Shown: positions 19,561-31,000 of the stretch, in pieces
How the letters are laid out: every line of letters starts with the position of its first letter
How positions within the stretch are numbered: position 1 is the stretch's first letter
NCBI GenBank assembly: GCA_004431415.1
Contig: QPMI01000408.1
Coordinates: forward strand, 868,001-932,000
Source: Cyanophora paradoxa
Lineage: Eukaryota; Glaucocystophyceae; Cyanophorales; Cyanophoraceae
Direction: 5' to 3'
DNA length: 64,000 bases
Program-made: the position numbers and the translations under genes
Notes under the pieces: model-generated
What the model was told of the DNA's origin: nothing
What the model saw: the letters and a program-made list of their open reading frames with translations, nothing else
The model's database searches: none

Positions 19561-20948
19561 CTAGAGGTTAACTTTGCGAAGACCCGCAGCATCAACAATT
19601 AGGACAGTGTGCAGGAGAGCGCGAATTTGGACGTAAATCTTGTTGTTAGCATCATACGCAGCAGGGTTCATGATATTCAGGAAGCAGCTGCTCGAGTTCG
19701 TCAGATCTACGAAACCAGTTTGAGCAGCATTTCGGATCGATTTATCCCCACTAATGCAAAATGGCAAACCAGTCAGAACATATCGATTAAGAGGCGCGTC
19801 GAGATTTGAGCACTTGAAGACATCAGCGATGAGTTCAGCACCTTGCAATAGAGGAACAGGCTCGTTTGAATAAAGCCGCTGGCCATTCAATTCGCAGGAA
19901 ATAGTGATATCACGAGTATTCGCCTCGGTTTTGAGGACACTGTGTTTTCCGTCAGTTTGGTTCATGTTTGGCTGTTTGCGAATGCTAACGAACAGACCGT
20001 AGCAAAGTCCACTGATTTGAGACAGATTAATCCGGGTGGGCGCTCCCGCACCAGCATATGTAATTGAATCAGCATCAACCCAGCCGACATCGGTAGCGGG
20101 AATGGCAATCCCCGAAGATTTGACTTTCTCAATCACCTGGGCAAAAGTGGCCTCATCAACATTGATGCAGTGAGCTATAATCTTCGGATTCGAAAGCTCG
20201 GGTTTTTCAGGAGTGACAGTGAGGACATTGGGAGTTATATTCTGGCCGATGTTTGCAGGGATGCAGCAGCGGCTCCCACGCTCCCGAGTCCATCTTCTTT
20301 AGTCGCATCACCGCCTATGGCATATTCCGTTACAAACCTACCACCATAGCTGGTCTCAACAAAGCCCTGGGCACGATCACGGAACCAAACCTCGACAGAC
20401 ACCTCGCCAGAAAGAGCACCAATTGGGAGCACAGAACCCTCCCATGGACAGGGGATTTTTACACTGAAAATACCTCCAGTGCGATTTGTCCCCTGAGGTG
20501 GTGTTCCATGTAGCCAGCCACCTGACCGGTATTTCTTTTTGAGCTGAGCATCATCATTGAAAATCAGAGCGCTGTGAACAAGCCAGTCCTCAGGGACGAT
20601 GTAGCTGTAGGAAGCATATTTGATTTCAATTCGCTTTACAAGAGCACCAACAGACCGCAGATAACCAGTGCGAACCAGGTCAGTGTCACCAGTAAAAGCG
20701 GTCAGCTCGGGCAGGGTAAACTGGAGTTCAAGCCCCTGAAGGAAATTGTAACGGGGTAGGAAATAAGTAACCCTCTTTCCGAAGCAGTCTCCATAGTCAT
20801 TGCTAGGGTTGACAACGACACGCACAGGCTTTGTTTGGCTGGTTAGACCTAACATAAGCTCGTTATTCATAAAGAAATCCTTAGCTTCCTGCGGAGTTGT
20901 GAGCAGCTCCTTTAGACCAAGACGTTGCAAGTTCTGGGTAACATCCAT
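19561..20948 (-). pseudogene. P2 major capsid protein, double jelly-roll (one frameshift)
   Basis: Equivalent of the intact 462-residue P3 protein. The reading frame is split near 20,257-20,265, where a G run is one base shorter than in P3, giving a 237-residue N-terminal part and a 191-residue C-terminal part. The sequence otherwise follows P3 closely: LELQFTLPELTAF in the first jelly roll, then IPCPWEGSVLPIGALSGEVS, the strand motif typical of NCLDV, PLV and Polinton MCPs. The break may be a real mutation or a homopolymer error. It is followed on the same strand by the ATPase gene. Confidence 0.85.
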
Positions 20949-20993
20949 TGAAGTGTTTATAATTCAAACGGAAGAAAATAATTCAGCGCTTAG

Positions 20994-21077
20994 CCGCCGG
21001 CGAGCCAGCTTGGCGCAGCGGTCGCTGTGCGGAGCACAAGTGGCTCCTTGCCTTCGGCTTGTCTGCGACTCTGGCGA
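20994..21077. repeat. Palindromic mini-insert 2 (long form, between P2 penton-like A and MCP)
   Basis: About 82 bp absent from P3 at 37,266. In minus orientation it contains the family core GTCGCAGACAAGCCGAAGGC ... GACCGCTGCGCC at 21,012-21,069, nearly identical to insert 4. It carries extra flanking words with GCCGGCGAGCCAGC. Internal stems include GGAGC...GCTCC and GCC-GAA-GGC. Confidence 0.85.
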
Positions 21078-21078
21078 C

Positions 21079-22034
21079 TCAGTTTGACGAATCGATCCAA
21101 GGATATGTCTTTGACCTTTTCTGGAGCTGAAGCTTGGCGAGCTCGTAGACAACATCGCCATTGGGTTCATCTGGGCCATAACGAATTTCGAGTATAAATG
21201 AGACAGGACCTCCATTTAAATCAGCAATTCGCTGCATAAAATCGTAAATCTCAATAGTCACAGAGTAGAGGTCCAGCTTTGAATAAATATACTTGTACAA
21301 AGGATGTGCTTCAGTTGAATCATAGTATGCTATCTCGCCTGGACGAAGGACGCTTGGAATGCTCAGCTTCGAGAAGAAGCCAGGTATTGACGTGTTCGGC
21401 ATACTGACAAGGTCACCAATTTCAGGAATTCGTAGGAGCACATGATCATCAGGAGTGACATCAGGCTCATAAGCGCCTGCTATATATTCAGTATTTATAG
21501 ATAATGTCTTTGACCGAATCGGTAGAATTGATCTCAGCCCTAGAAGCTTTGCAGTTCGCTGAGCCCTTGCAACGGCCTGGTAGTTTCTGACTTCCCGCCC
21601 ACCCTGGTTCGTTGGCAACATCAGAGCAATAAAGAACTCGAAGTTAGCTGTGAACCCTATTAATTTGATCGCTGAATTATACGTGCACGTGATACCTGTT
21701 CCCGTCAACCTTTCGTTTATCTCTGTCACAAGCGAGGTGACGTCGTAATTTCCAGGTGGAATTGCAATGTTATTCCACGCTCCAAATCCGGCCTGAGGTG
21801 GGTCGGGTCCTTCATTAGTGGGATCATATTTGCACCAATATATATAGGTGTTAAAGACTAAATCCTCTGCCGGATCGAGTACATCGATTGTGCTCATAGT
21901 GTTGGGATCTCAGCTGATACCAAGCGCACGGCTTTCACATCCTGATAAACTTTAGGCAGTCTTACTTTAAATTTCGAGGTGGATGTCAGCTCCTCCGCTT
22001 GGTGACTTGCAATGCAGACGTAGTCCGTAGGCAT
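21079..22034 (-). pseudogene. P2 penton-like minor capsid protein A (one frameshift)
   Basis: Counterpart of P3 37,269-38,225. The N-terminal MPTDYVCIASHQAEELTSTS lies at 22,034 downward, but the frame shifts near 21,903, where a G run is one base shorter than in P3, so a clean frame starts only at MSTIDVLDP (21,897). The body is nearly identical to P3. See the P3 entry for the domain reasoning. It lies upstream of MCP on the same strand. Confidence 0.75.
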
Positions 22035-22060
22035 CTTTTTATATCAGTTAGAGAATAAAA

Positions 22061-22978
22061 ATGGTCAAAGACAAGCATCGACGCTGCGCCAGGCTTACCT
22101 TTGACAGCAGAGACAGAAGGCCAATCGATTCAGAGGCAAACTTCGTGCTCGAAATCAATGAACCGATAATCAATCCAGTTGCTGTTCGACTAACCCAGTG
22201 TGAGTTCGCAAACAGCCTTTACACCAGCATTAAAGCTGAGTATCTTTCCATCACCTTTCCCTACCTTGGAACGCAAAACGTGGAGGTGTTTGAGCCTGGC
22301 ATAATTACGACTGCAAATCTGGGCGAAACAGATATTTACAACTTTGGCCTATCATTTAATATTGAGCTAGAAGGGATTTCAATTGCGTATTTTAAACTAT
22401 TTCGAGACCCAGAGACGCTGAAAATGTCTGCGTATTGCAACCGTTCCTGCACACTGACCTGCCAGTTCAAAGCCTTATCGAATCTGCTCGGGCTGAACCG
22501 AAATGAGCCCCTCCAGCTGTCTCCTATTGTGCTTGAAGGGCCGCAAAGACCAGCAACTGCAGCTGAGCGGTATCTAGAGGTTGCTGGCATTCCAGTGACA
22601 CCTGCTCACCCTGAGTACGGCGTGGATTTCACCGGAAGAATGCAGAGTATAGCACTTGGTTACGCCGTCGAATTTCCAAAGATAATCGACATGAACAGCG
22701 ACCAGTACCTCTTCCTTGTCTGCGAAGAGCTACGGCCGTTTGCTTCGAAGCTTCGCCGTGGGGCTAAATCAATGTGTAATTACGGGCTCGCTCGAATCCA
22801 GATGAGCCAGGATGTTGGCAAGTTCGTTTATATAAATCAGGAAAATGACGGCGAGTGGATCCACATCGAAGAGCGCCTGGTGCTGACCTCTCTGCGACTG
22901 CGCATTGTCGACAGAGATGGTGATGACGTCTCTCTGAATGGCCTGCCTTGGTCTGGTGAACTGCAATTTCTAGTTTAG
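22061..22978 (+). CDS. P2 penton-like minor capsid protein B
   Basis: 305 residues, intact, and nearly identical to P3 38,253-39,143 except for nine extra residues directly after the initiator Met, encoded by palindromic insert 3. The conserved opening RLTFDSRDRRPIDSEANFVL, followed by VAVRLTQCEFANS, has the same layout as protein A (FKVRLP ... VKAVRLVSAEIPN), so the two look like diverged paralogues. The layout is that of single-jelly-roll penton proteins of Polintons, PLVs and NCLDVs. It diverges from protein A with a 26-bp gap that includes a TATATCAG...AATAAAAATG leader. Confidence 0.72.
   Translation: MVKDKHRRCARLTFDSRDRRPIDSEANFVLEINEPIINPVAVRLTQCEFANSLYTSIKAEYLSITFPYLGTQNVEVFEPGIITTANLGETDIYNFGLSFNIELEGISIAYFKLFRDPETLKMSAYCNRSCTLTCQFKALSNLLGLNRNEPLQLSPIVLEGPQRPATAAERYLEVAGIPVTPAHPEYGVDFTGRMQSIALGYAVEFPKIIDMNSDQYLFLVCEELRPFASKLRRGAKSMCNYGLARIQMSQDVGKFVYINQENDGEWIHIEERLVLTSLRLRIVDRDGDDVSLNGLPWSGELQFLV
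22064..22090. repeat. Palindromic mini-insert 3 (27 bp, in frame at the start of P2 penton-like B)
   Basis: GTCAAAGACAAGC ... CGACGCTGCGCC, 27 bases directly after ATG 22,061. P3 has the same gene without it. It adds exactly nine codons. Confidence 0.88.
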
Positions 22979-24451
22979 GTAACGTCCCGGAAATCAAGCC
23001 GGAACGCGTTCACATTTATAAATTCGTTTGTTATAATTTGCACATAGTTATACACCTGTGGGGTGATCAAGTGCGAGTCACTATGCATTATATCGAAGCC
23101 TGTCATAGATGGGTTTGCAGCAAGCACATTGGCTAGGACCGTATTTTCAAATAGTGACCCGTCTCGTAAATATCCTAAATTGGTCAGAATGCTGAAATTA
23201 AATAGGACTCCGGCGGCAAAGGCTGGCCCATACATAATTATTTGATGTAGCTCAAAAGGCTTAGGAAACTCGACTTTGATCCAGGGATTAGGTAAAGTGC
23301 CCCTTGGAACCCTGTTGAGTTAGGTCGAACGTGAGAAGGTGGGTGCAATTCCTCAAAGTCGTTGCTTGTGATGTTTGCATCTGGAATTATAAACCAGTTG
23401 ACATCAAATGGCGGCTCAACTGTTAAGGTAGACGATATGATAAGTCTCTCATCGTTCAGTAGGTCGTAGTTCGCCAGTAGAAAGCTGCAGAGTGCATTTA
23501 TTTTAGCATTTATTTCGGTTTGTTTCAGCCATAAATCAGTCGTGGAAATCAAATAAGAAATATTCGAAGGGGAGGCATCATCAAGCTTGCTCATAACTGC
23601 AGCTGGCAGCGGAACACTTAAACGCCAGTATCTAGTTAAATTTCTATCTGCATCAACTGGAAGCAGCTCCTGCATTTGAAAGTGCGATTCCAGCTCGCTC
23701 CCAGCCATTAGCATAGAAATAATTGGGCTGCCTGAGAGGGATAAGATCCAGCCCAGGGCGCCCCAGCCTGACGTCTCCGCATTCGAAAAGCCTGCAGTCA
23801 GTTGCTCACTGGCTTGGACCTCACCACAGCTGATGCTCACAAGAACAATTGGATCCTCTGCATCATAAATTTTGCTGGCGTGGCTTAGCGCTGCAACTGA
23901 GGGATTATTTAAACAGGCGATGGCCCATCAACAAGGTTTTTGTCTCCTAGAACCTTCGGTGGAAAGAATGTTGGCGCTGCAGAAGATGCTCTAACTGCAT
24001 CACGAATCAGCGTGCTCGAGTATGGCCCATCTTTGGTGAAAACTACGGGCTGCATCCGAACTGTATCAAACGCTGTAATTAATATGTCTTTGGTCGATTC
24101 TGCAATTGTGTAGTCTAGGGCAACGTCTGTGAGCACCGACTCCAGAGGGTTTCCATCATAGCGGCTTCCTGAGAGCAAGCTTGTGAGTGATCTCGGATTT
24201 GCGAATATTACAGGTAGGTTCGTTTGATATAAACTGAAGATATCACCTGCAGAATATTGATAAGCGAGAACAGAGCCTGGAGTTGATGGGATAGCCAAAC
24301 CGGCCGCTATTATTGCCCCTGTTGAGGTGCCTGCAAAGAAATCAAACAGCTGTGGAATTGCTTTCCCAGTAATCGCCTCGATCCGCTGTAGAATTCGGGC
24401 AATGACTATGCCACGAGCACCTCCACCTGATAGTGAGAGAATGACCTTCAT
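22975..24451 (-). pseudogene. P2 patatin-like phospholipase with C-terminal discoidin-like domain (two or three frame breaks)
   Basis: Starts at ATG 24,451 with KVILSLSGGGARGIVIARIL, the glycine-rich oxyanion loop. GTSTG (Gly-x-Ser-x-Gly nucleophile elbow) follows about 40 residues later, so it is a patatin-family lipid acyl hydrolase. The frame shifts near 23,927-23,935, right at the catalytic DG motif, again near 23,303 (a C run shorter than in P3), and probably near the 3' end (22,990). The downstream parts encode the rest of the patatin fold and a beta-rich tail. The P3 copy is broken at a different base. It diverges from the fibre gene with only about 23 bp between starts. Confidence 0.85.
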
Positions 24452-24474
24452 TTTTAAAAGGGGCTTATATAAAA

Positions 24475-26248
24475 ATGTCCTACATCTTGAAGAAGCCAGT
24501 ACCACTTCGTAAAGCTCCAGATTTTGTGGATGATCGGCATATAAATATTCGCGTATTTGGGAGTACTCTAATTGACTACAATGCTGACAAAGATATACAC
24601 CAGACTGAGTTTAATCGCCCAGCTGCATTAATTCTGCGCAACGCACATGTTGGCGCCCCAGATATTGCACAGAGATTTTGTCTGGGTCCAGCTGAGAATT
24701 ATGTTGCTGAAATAATCGGATCCAGGGCGTTGCCGCGGCACCTGCGAATTGCCTCCTCAGGCACAGTTTCCAAATATGATTCTGGTAGATTAATCTTTAG
24801 GCTCCAAAATGATAGAGGGGTCCACACATCAGCTCTACGTCTAATTGATGAATCCAATGCTGTCACAAACAAGACTGCGGCTCACATTACAGGGCGAATT
24901 CTCCTTGGCGAAGAGTCGCAGACAAGCCGAAGGCAAGGAGCCACTTGTGCTCCGCACAGCGACGCTGCGCCTGCTGGAATATCAGTGCTAGCATCGCAAA
25001 TCCAGCCGTTTCCCTGGGATCTACTTTTTACAGCTGCACGAGAAGCGAATATTTTATACGGTTTTGATGTAAATCAAATCGATACTGAGCCAGCCACCAG
25101 GTTAGATATTCCTGGATGCACCTTGGGCTCTATCCTGATTGAAGCTGACAGGCACCTGCTCCCTGCGTTGCATGACAGCTACGATCTAGGGCTCCGCACC
25201 AGGCAGTGGCGAAATATTCATGGAACAAATATTTATCAGGATGGTAAGAAGGTTAGCACTGAAGAGGAGGTGATCAACATTTTCAACTACTACTTCGGAC
25301 CTATTGTCCCTATACCACCTATACCACCTCTTCCAGGGCTACCGAAGCCGCCAACCCCGGACGGCCCAGGTCGAGAGCGAGTTGCTGATGAAACAGTTCC
25401 TTTCGGTCAACATATTGTCAGTTGGGAGCAAGTTCGCAATAAACCTATCTTCGAACCGAAAAAGCAAATAGATGAACAGTATTTACCTCCTGAAATCGAT
25501 ATATTAGAGCTTGAAGAATACCAATTTGTCCAGATGAGGAAGAGTATTTACCTGACGGTTTCGACCCGCAAGAGTATGAATATGATCAATATGACCCCAA
25601 TGAGGAAGAGTATTTACCCGATGGTTTAGATCCACAAGAGTATGAGTATGAACAGAACTATGAACCCCACGAGGATTATTTAGCAGATGGCCTCGAGCCT
25701 CCTGCTGTTGAGTATGCGCAGCCTTATGAACACCATGAGGAATTATTGCCAGATGGTTTACAACCTGAGATTTTTGAGATGTACCTTGACTGGGAGCAGA
25801 TCAACAATAAACCCGCGAGATATCCACCAGAGGATCACAACCATGACTGGGATGAGATCTTAGGTAAACCTGAGAAATATCCACCTGAAGATCACAGGCA
25901 TGATTGGGGCGATATTGATGGAATACCACCTGAGTTTCCGCCGGAAGACCATTTACATATTTGGAGCGAAATACGAGAGCAGCCCACTTTTGCATCAGCA
26001 GGTAATGTTTTACTAGGAGATATTAACAATGGGGTAAGTCTCTACCAAAATATAGACACACCAGAAAGATTACAATTAAATGATTACTATGTGAATCGCA
26101 AAGGAATCGATGCAGGCACCACAATGGAAGGCGAATTATACATTAGACCCCCTACAAGAAATGGAATATTGGGACTTGGTGGTGGTATTGAAATTAAAGA
26201 CACCAAACCAGGTATCTATCTTACCAGCTACTATGCAGATGACATCCC
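24475..26248 (+). pseudogene. P2 fibre-like virion protein, frameshifted and 3'-truncated
   Basis: Counterpart of the first part of P3 40,642-43,867. It reads MSYILKKPVPLRKAPDFVDD through the Pro-rich hinge, then shifts frame near 25,531 (C run one base shorter than in P3). The original frame resumes by 25,746 with the W-D-I-x-x-KP...PP-DH-H-W repeats. It matches P3 to 26,248 and then stops matching, so the C-terminal half is lost. A 57-bp in-frame palindromic insert at 24,915 adds 19 residues absent from P3. Confidence 0.85.
24915..24971. repeat. Palindromic mini-insert 4 (57 bp, in frame in P2 fibre)
   Basis: GTCGCAGACAAGCCGAAGGC ... CGACGCTGCGCC, 57 bases that replace nothing. P3 reads straight through at about 41,082. 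It adds 19 codons without a stop. It is the long form of the 27-bp element with an extra internal hairpin block (GGAGCCACTTGTGCTCC). Confidence 0.92.
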
Positions 26249-26397
26249 CGGTTATTGCTCCCTTGCAATTGGTGGCAAGTGCAGTCTGAGTGCGGATGTT
26301 GACTCTGCGCGAGCACGCAGGTTCGAACGTGGCGATGTGTACCAGTGCATGTACCGGTTCAGACTTCGATCTCATAAAAAAATGGTGATTCTGACTA
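26249..26397. other. Spacer between truncated P2 and the P3 terminus
   Basis: 149 bp that match neither P2 nor P3. It contains GCAGGTTCGAACG, which resembles a tRNA B box but has no tRNA fold. It also contains CTGAGTGCGGATG followed by GAGCACGCAG, loosely shared with the right flank of P3 at about 47,756. Possibly a remnant of host sequence. Confidence 0.4.
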
Positions 26398-26915
26398 CGC
26401 GGTGGGCCCAGCCCCCGGCCCCCACCCTCTCTCCAGATCCTCGCCCCTCCCACACACCCTAGCTACGTCCCCAGCCCCCTCCTTTGAGCTCTCTGGATCT
26501 ACGTCTACCCTAGACCCTAGGGTCAACACCGGCCCTGTTCCCTTTTAGGGAGTATTATAGGAGTACTTTGGAGAGTTTTCTATTGAAAAATCAGGAAGAG
26601 AGAGGCGGCCCCCCATGCGCCGGTCTACCAGCTATCTCCTATGTGATTATTTAGTGTGTGCTTTAGATGTTCCTTGAAGCTAGCTTTTGTTAGGAATTTA
26701 GATTCGGTGATAGTAGTTTATGTTTGTGTTTCCGATCTATCAACAAAAATTTCGTTTAGATTCGGTGATAGTAGTTTATGTTTGTGTTTCCGATCTATCA
26801 ACAAAAATTTCGTTTAGATTCGGTGATAGTAGTTTATGTTTGTGTTTCCGATCTATCAACAAAAATTTCGGCGAGATTCGGTGATAGTAGTTTATGTTTG
26901 TGTTTCCGATCTATC
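26398..26915 (+). repeat. P3 left terminal inverted repeat (518 bp)
   Basis: It starts CGCGGTGGGCCCAGCCCCC and is the reverse complement of 47,306-47,707 with few mismatches, apart from carrying two more 58-bp units. The outer 200 bp is C-rich, then AT-rich. Confidence 0.92.
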
Positions 26916-26926
26916 AACACAAATTT
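26701..26926. repeat. 58-bp tandem repeat in the left TIR (four units)
   Basis: GATTCGGTGATAGTAGTTTA begins units at 26,701, 26,759, 26,817 and 26,875 (period exactly 58). Each continues with TGTTTGTGTTTCCGATCTAT. The right TIR has two units. The TIR length difference, 518-402 = 116, is exactly two units. Confidence 0.93.
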
Positions 26927-27059
26927 CAACAATGTTGATGTCGCCTATGTGCTGGTCCTAAAAGCGATCTCTTAATGTGGTGTTTAGACCTGTGGCCCAT
27001 TATCTTACAAGACTTAAAGGGAGTGGGGTTTTATATTAGAAAAACAAAAGCGAACGTGA

Positions 27060-27599
27060 ATGTCGGCGCTAGAGATTACAGTACCGGTCGATGTCCCTGA
27101 GGGAGCAGTTGCAATTCCAATTCATAGCAAATCCAGTATCATAGCCTATGCTCTAGTGTCTGATGTTGATGCAAATCTAATCAGTGGTAAGCGCTGGAAC
27201 CTCGCAAATGGTCATGCTAAGACGAAGTTCAACTCTCAGAAATCAATTCTCATGCAACGAATGATATTTGGATCTATTCATGATGGATTTAACATCACGC
27301 ATTTAAATGGAAATAAACTCGACAACCGCAGGGAAAATTTGCGGCTTTGTACAAAGCGTCAAGAGAACCTAGCTAGGAGTCAAACTTCAAGAAATACCTC
27401 TGGTTATGTTGGTGTAACGATGGACAAGAAAAGGCAAATGTGGCGAGCCAAGTTTATGGTTAATGGTACTTATAAAACAATCGGGCGTTATAATTCAGCA
27501 GAGGAAGCAGCTAAAGCTCGTGATCAGTATGCTATTCAAAATGTTAGTGAAGATGACCGGCATTTTCTACGTCTAAATTTCCCAGCCATTTTAAATTAA
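27060..27599 (+). CDS. P3 HNH endonuclease with AP2 domain, first copy
   Basis: 179 residues, intact, ATG at 27,060. N-terminal VPEGAVAIPIHSKSSIIAYA, HNH-type core FNITHLNGNKLDNRRENLRL (the first His of the DH pair is retained as TH), then an AP2 domain SGYVGVTMDKKRQMWRAKF with AEEAAKARDQYA. It is clearly related to, but diverged from, the copies at 17,611 and 33,888. It is the first gene inside the left TIR. The Asp-to-Thr change before the His (TH for DH) may affect metal binding. Confidence 0.88.
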   Translation: MSALEITVPVDVPEGAVAIPIHSKSSIIAYALVSDVDANLISGKRWNLANGHAKTKFNSQKSILMQRMIFGSIHDGFNITHLNGNKLDNRRENLRLCTKRQENLARSQTSRNTSGYVGVTMDKKRQMWRAKFMVNGTYKTIGRYNSAEEAAKARDQYAIQNVSEDDRHFLRLNFPAILN

Positions 27600-28077
27600 A
27601 TAAATGTTCTGAACAAAGTTGGCCAATCAGAATTTAGATGATCAAAAAACCGGTTCGGTCACAAAAAGGGCTTGGAGCCGTCTTTTTTTTCGACTTCGAA
27701 CCGGCAGCCGGAGCCATCGAGCTCTTTAAAAAAATAAGGTCGATAGCTGGACTTTGCGAAACGTCAAGACACTTTGTGTCCAACCAATCACAATCCGAGT
27801 TCCGTGCAAATGCAAAGGATTATCGTGCTGCGATTGGCTGGAAGTCGACACCATGTCCAACGATCCCTTGATTTTGCGACAGCTAGAAATCGAGCGCGCC
27901 CGAGAGTTATCTAACTAGATCCATTCCAAGCCCAAGCCACGGTGCAGGCTAGCCCTAGCCGTCGGTACGTATTTATTTACAACACTTAAAGAAATCGCAT
28001 ATATATTATGCATCGCGCGGTTTATTGCGCAAAAAATCAGAAAATTCTTTCTGAACATAACTTTAACCGAAAACAAG
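27600..28077. other. Intergenic region before P3 PolB
   Basis: 478 bp without a convincing gene. It contains a short purine/T-rich patch, ACTTAAAGAAATCGCATATATATTATGCATCGCG, and an A-rich leader GAAAACAAG just before ATG 28,078. A small frame at 27,638-27,871 has no recognisable motif. Confidence 0.5.
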
Positions 28078-31000
28078 ATGGATCGTCGTTTTGAAATCGC
28101 CAGATATAAAGAACAAATCGCATCAAAGGCCGAATCACTTTATTCGAGGGGTTATATTCACAAAGCATTTAGTAAATCTCTGATTAATTTGACAAATCGA
28201 AATACTCGCTTGGAAACATTGCAGAAGAATGCTTCACTATTGGATGAACTCTCAAATCTCCCCCGGCCTGCAAAGAGAGTATCTTCAAAGACACTGGAGG
28301 TTTCTATTGCGACAGCCCAGGCCGATCTTGTTGCCAGTTTTAGTGAGCTCCCAGATGCAATTGCAACACAGGACACTTCAAGAGCAGTAACTGAGCAGGA
28401 TGGTTCAGTCACAACAGCACTCAATGGAACTTTAGCTGAGGGCACCTATCGCCTTTCTAGGGGCTCAGGAAGGGTGACAGCCATTCAGGCTCACTATGAT
28501 AACAATCAGCATTTTCGAGAGTGGATTACTGTGCCTATCAGTGGAGAGAGGGAAAGGGCTAATGCAGCTCGAATGGGGATAGCATTGAAGATATATGGGA
28601 ATGGACTGTTTAGAAAAGTAGATTCAGATGCAGCACAATCTAGGATGATTGAGCTGCACCAGTACATCAGGATTGAGCTGGGGGCAGATTTAACTGAGGC
28701 AATCAGGAATCAGCTTCTCGCCCTTGATGTCAAAGCTGCTGAAGCCACAACAGATTCCTGGTATTTCGATTCCTGGATCTATATTCAGTGGCAGACTATT
28801 CGCTACTTCAGGAGAATGGGAGGCCGTGGGTTGAGATTTAAATTACCAGAATGGCTGAGAGAAAAGCAAGCATTAATTAACATAGATGCACCAAGTAATA
28901 AATGCTTTCTATATTCAGTTATAGCAGCCAAACACCCTCTAGAGTCAGGACAAGACCCTCGAAGTGCCTGCCACTACAGGTCTTATGAGGGGGAATTTGA
29001 TTGTAAGATGCTAGCATATCCAACCCCACTTGACTCCAAAATGTTCTCAAAGTTCGAGGAGGCAAACAACTTGAAGCTGTGCATTTACACAGTGGCTGTG
29101 GATGAGCAGGACATCATCCCAATCCACATCAGTGCAGGTACTGATGCTATTCCAATCCTGTATGTCCCTCCTGTTGAAGGAACCAGCCAGGTTGGTCACT
29201 ATCTGTGGATAAAAAGTGTTTCGAGGCTGTTCAACAAACATGGTAAGCATTCCCTACACTACTGTTTGGCTTGTCAGAGGGGTTTTGTTACCCAGGAAGT
29301 TTTGAAAAAACATATTGACACAGACAGGTGTTTAGAAAGGAAGGAGCATGGAAGGGACAAACTACCCAAAAAAGGGGATCACATTATAAAATTCAAGCGA
29401 TGGGAAACAACAATTCAACAAAGGCTAGCCATATATGCAGACTGTGAAACACTATGCACTCAAATTGCAGAGATAAACCGAACAGATTCAAAGACTAAAC
29501 AAACAGGTGTCCACCAAATTGCTTCTATAGGGGCAGTTGCTGTATCTACTAGTGGAGAGACAGAGTGGTTTACTAAAATGGGTGGACCTGAGGATGATTC
29601 CGCGGATGCCTTTGTTAGATGGTTGGATGCAAAGGAGCCCGAGTTCATTAGAAAGCTGAAGGAGACAAAGCCAATGAATGCACTTACAGATGAGCAGAAA
29701 GAAGCCCACTATTCAGCTATGGCATGCTATATGTGTGGCAAGCAATTTGAATTTCTGAATGACAAGTTAATGGACCACTGTCATGACACAGGAAACTACC
29801 TTGGTCCAGCATGCAAATCCTGCAACAAAATCAGGTCAAAGCCAAAGTCAATCTCAATCTGGTTTCACAATGGCAGGGGCTTTGACTTTCACCTGCTAGT
29901 GCGTGCATTATCAGCAGGGTATAATCGCAGGATGGTAGCACACAGGGCCTTTAAACAAGAGATTGAGAGAAAGGTTGAAGAGAAAAGGCCAAGAATAATC
30001 AGAACCATCGAGGCTTCCAAGGCAAGAATTATGGTGAAAAATAACTGGAGTGAGCAGGAGTTTGAGCAGCAGAAGGAGAAACTTATAAAGGAAAAACTGA
30101 AACAAGCTTTTGATGCACTTGAGGAACAGTTCAGACCAGCAGACCTGCTTTCAATTAAATTCGACCAGGTTTTCCAGAACTCTGAGAAAATCTCCCAATT
30201 TGTGTATGGCATCTATATCTTTCGCGATTCCTGCCAGCATTTGCTAGGAAGCATTGATGAGCTTTCGAAAGCTTTACCAGATGATCTGAAGAAAATAACT
30301 CGAGCTTTGCACCCTGATGAGGCTAAATTCAAGCTGATGACCAAGAAGGGGACTTACCCCTACCAATATATGACATCATGGGAGAGAATGTTGGAGACTC
30401 AGCTACCAGGTCGTCGTCAGTTTTATAATGAGCTCAAGCAAGAGAAATGCTCTAAAGAGGACTATGCTCATGCCCACAATGTTTGGAGGGAGATGGGATG
30501 CACTACACTGGCTGATTACACTATGACATATATGAAGACAGACATCTCACTGCTGGCAGATGTGTTTGAGAATTACAGGAAGAAGTGTCTTGAGAAGTAT
30601 AAAATAGATCCCAGCCACTATATGAGCAGCCCCGGGTTTGCCTGGCAGGCAGCTCTGAAACATACAGGTCAGGTGTTGGAGGTATTCTATGATGGCCAGC
30701 AGGATATGCACTCTTTCATTGAAAATGGAATCCGCGGGGGTATCTCTATGATTTCTAAAAGGTATGCTAAAGCAAACAACAAATGGGTTGACAAGTATGT
30801 GGTTGGTCACAAACAAAAGCAAGGCTGGCTACTTTACCTTGATGCCAACAATTTGTATGGCCTTGCAATGAAGCAGAAGCTTCCAACTGGAAGATTCAAA
30901 TGGGAGGACCTGGAGGGTATTACAGACCTTCAACAGTACATCACAGACTTAGATGCAGAGGGAAGCAGAGGCTATGCCTTGGAGGTTGACATGCACTGCC

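Larger units (their letters stand above)
2971..26248. mobile_element. P2: polinton-like virus, 5'-truncated, split by an LTR element, 3'-truncated
   Basis: Made of PolB and integrase (2,971-6,479), interrupted by the LTR element at 6,480-16,763, then the rest of the integrase and the morphogenesis module (16,764-26,248). The two halves belong together. The 5-bp duplication CAAGG sits on both sides of the insert. The integrase frame continues to a stop at about 16,875 once the insert is disregarded. The next gene converges tail-to-tail with integrase, as in P3. The right end is lost where the fibre gene stops matching P3 at 26,248, and no terminal inverted repeat is seen. The left end abuts the 133-bp repeats. 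Confidence 0.8.

Noticed and set aside
26290-26340. tRNA or SINE B-box (GGTTCGAAC)
   Set aside because: The T-stem does not pair and no A box or cloverleaf can be drawn.
26701-26926. Possible CRISPR-like array
   Set aside because: The 58-bp units are directly abutting and identical, with no unique spacers, and lie inside a TIR.
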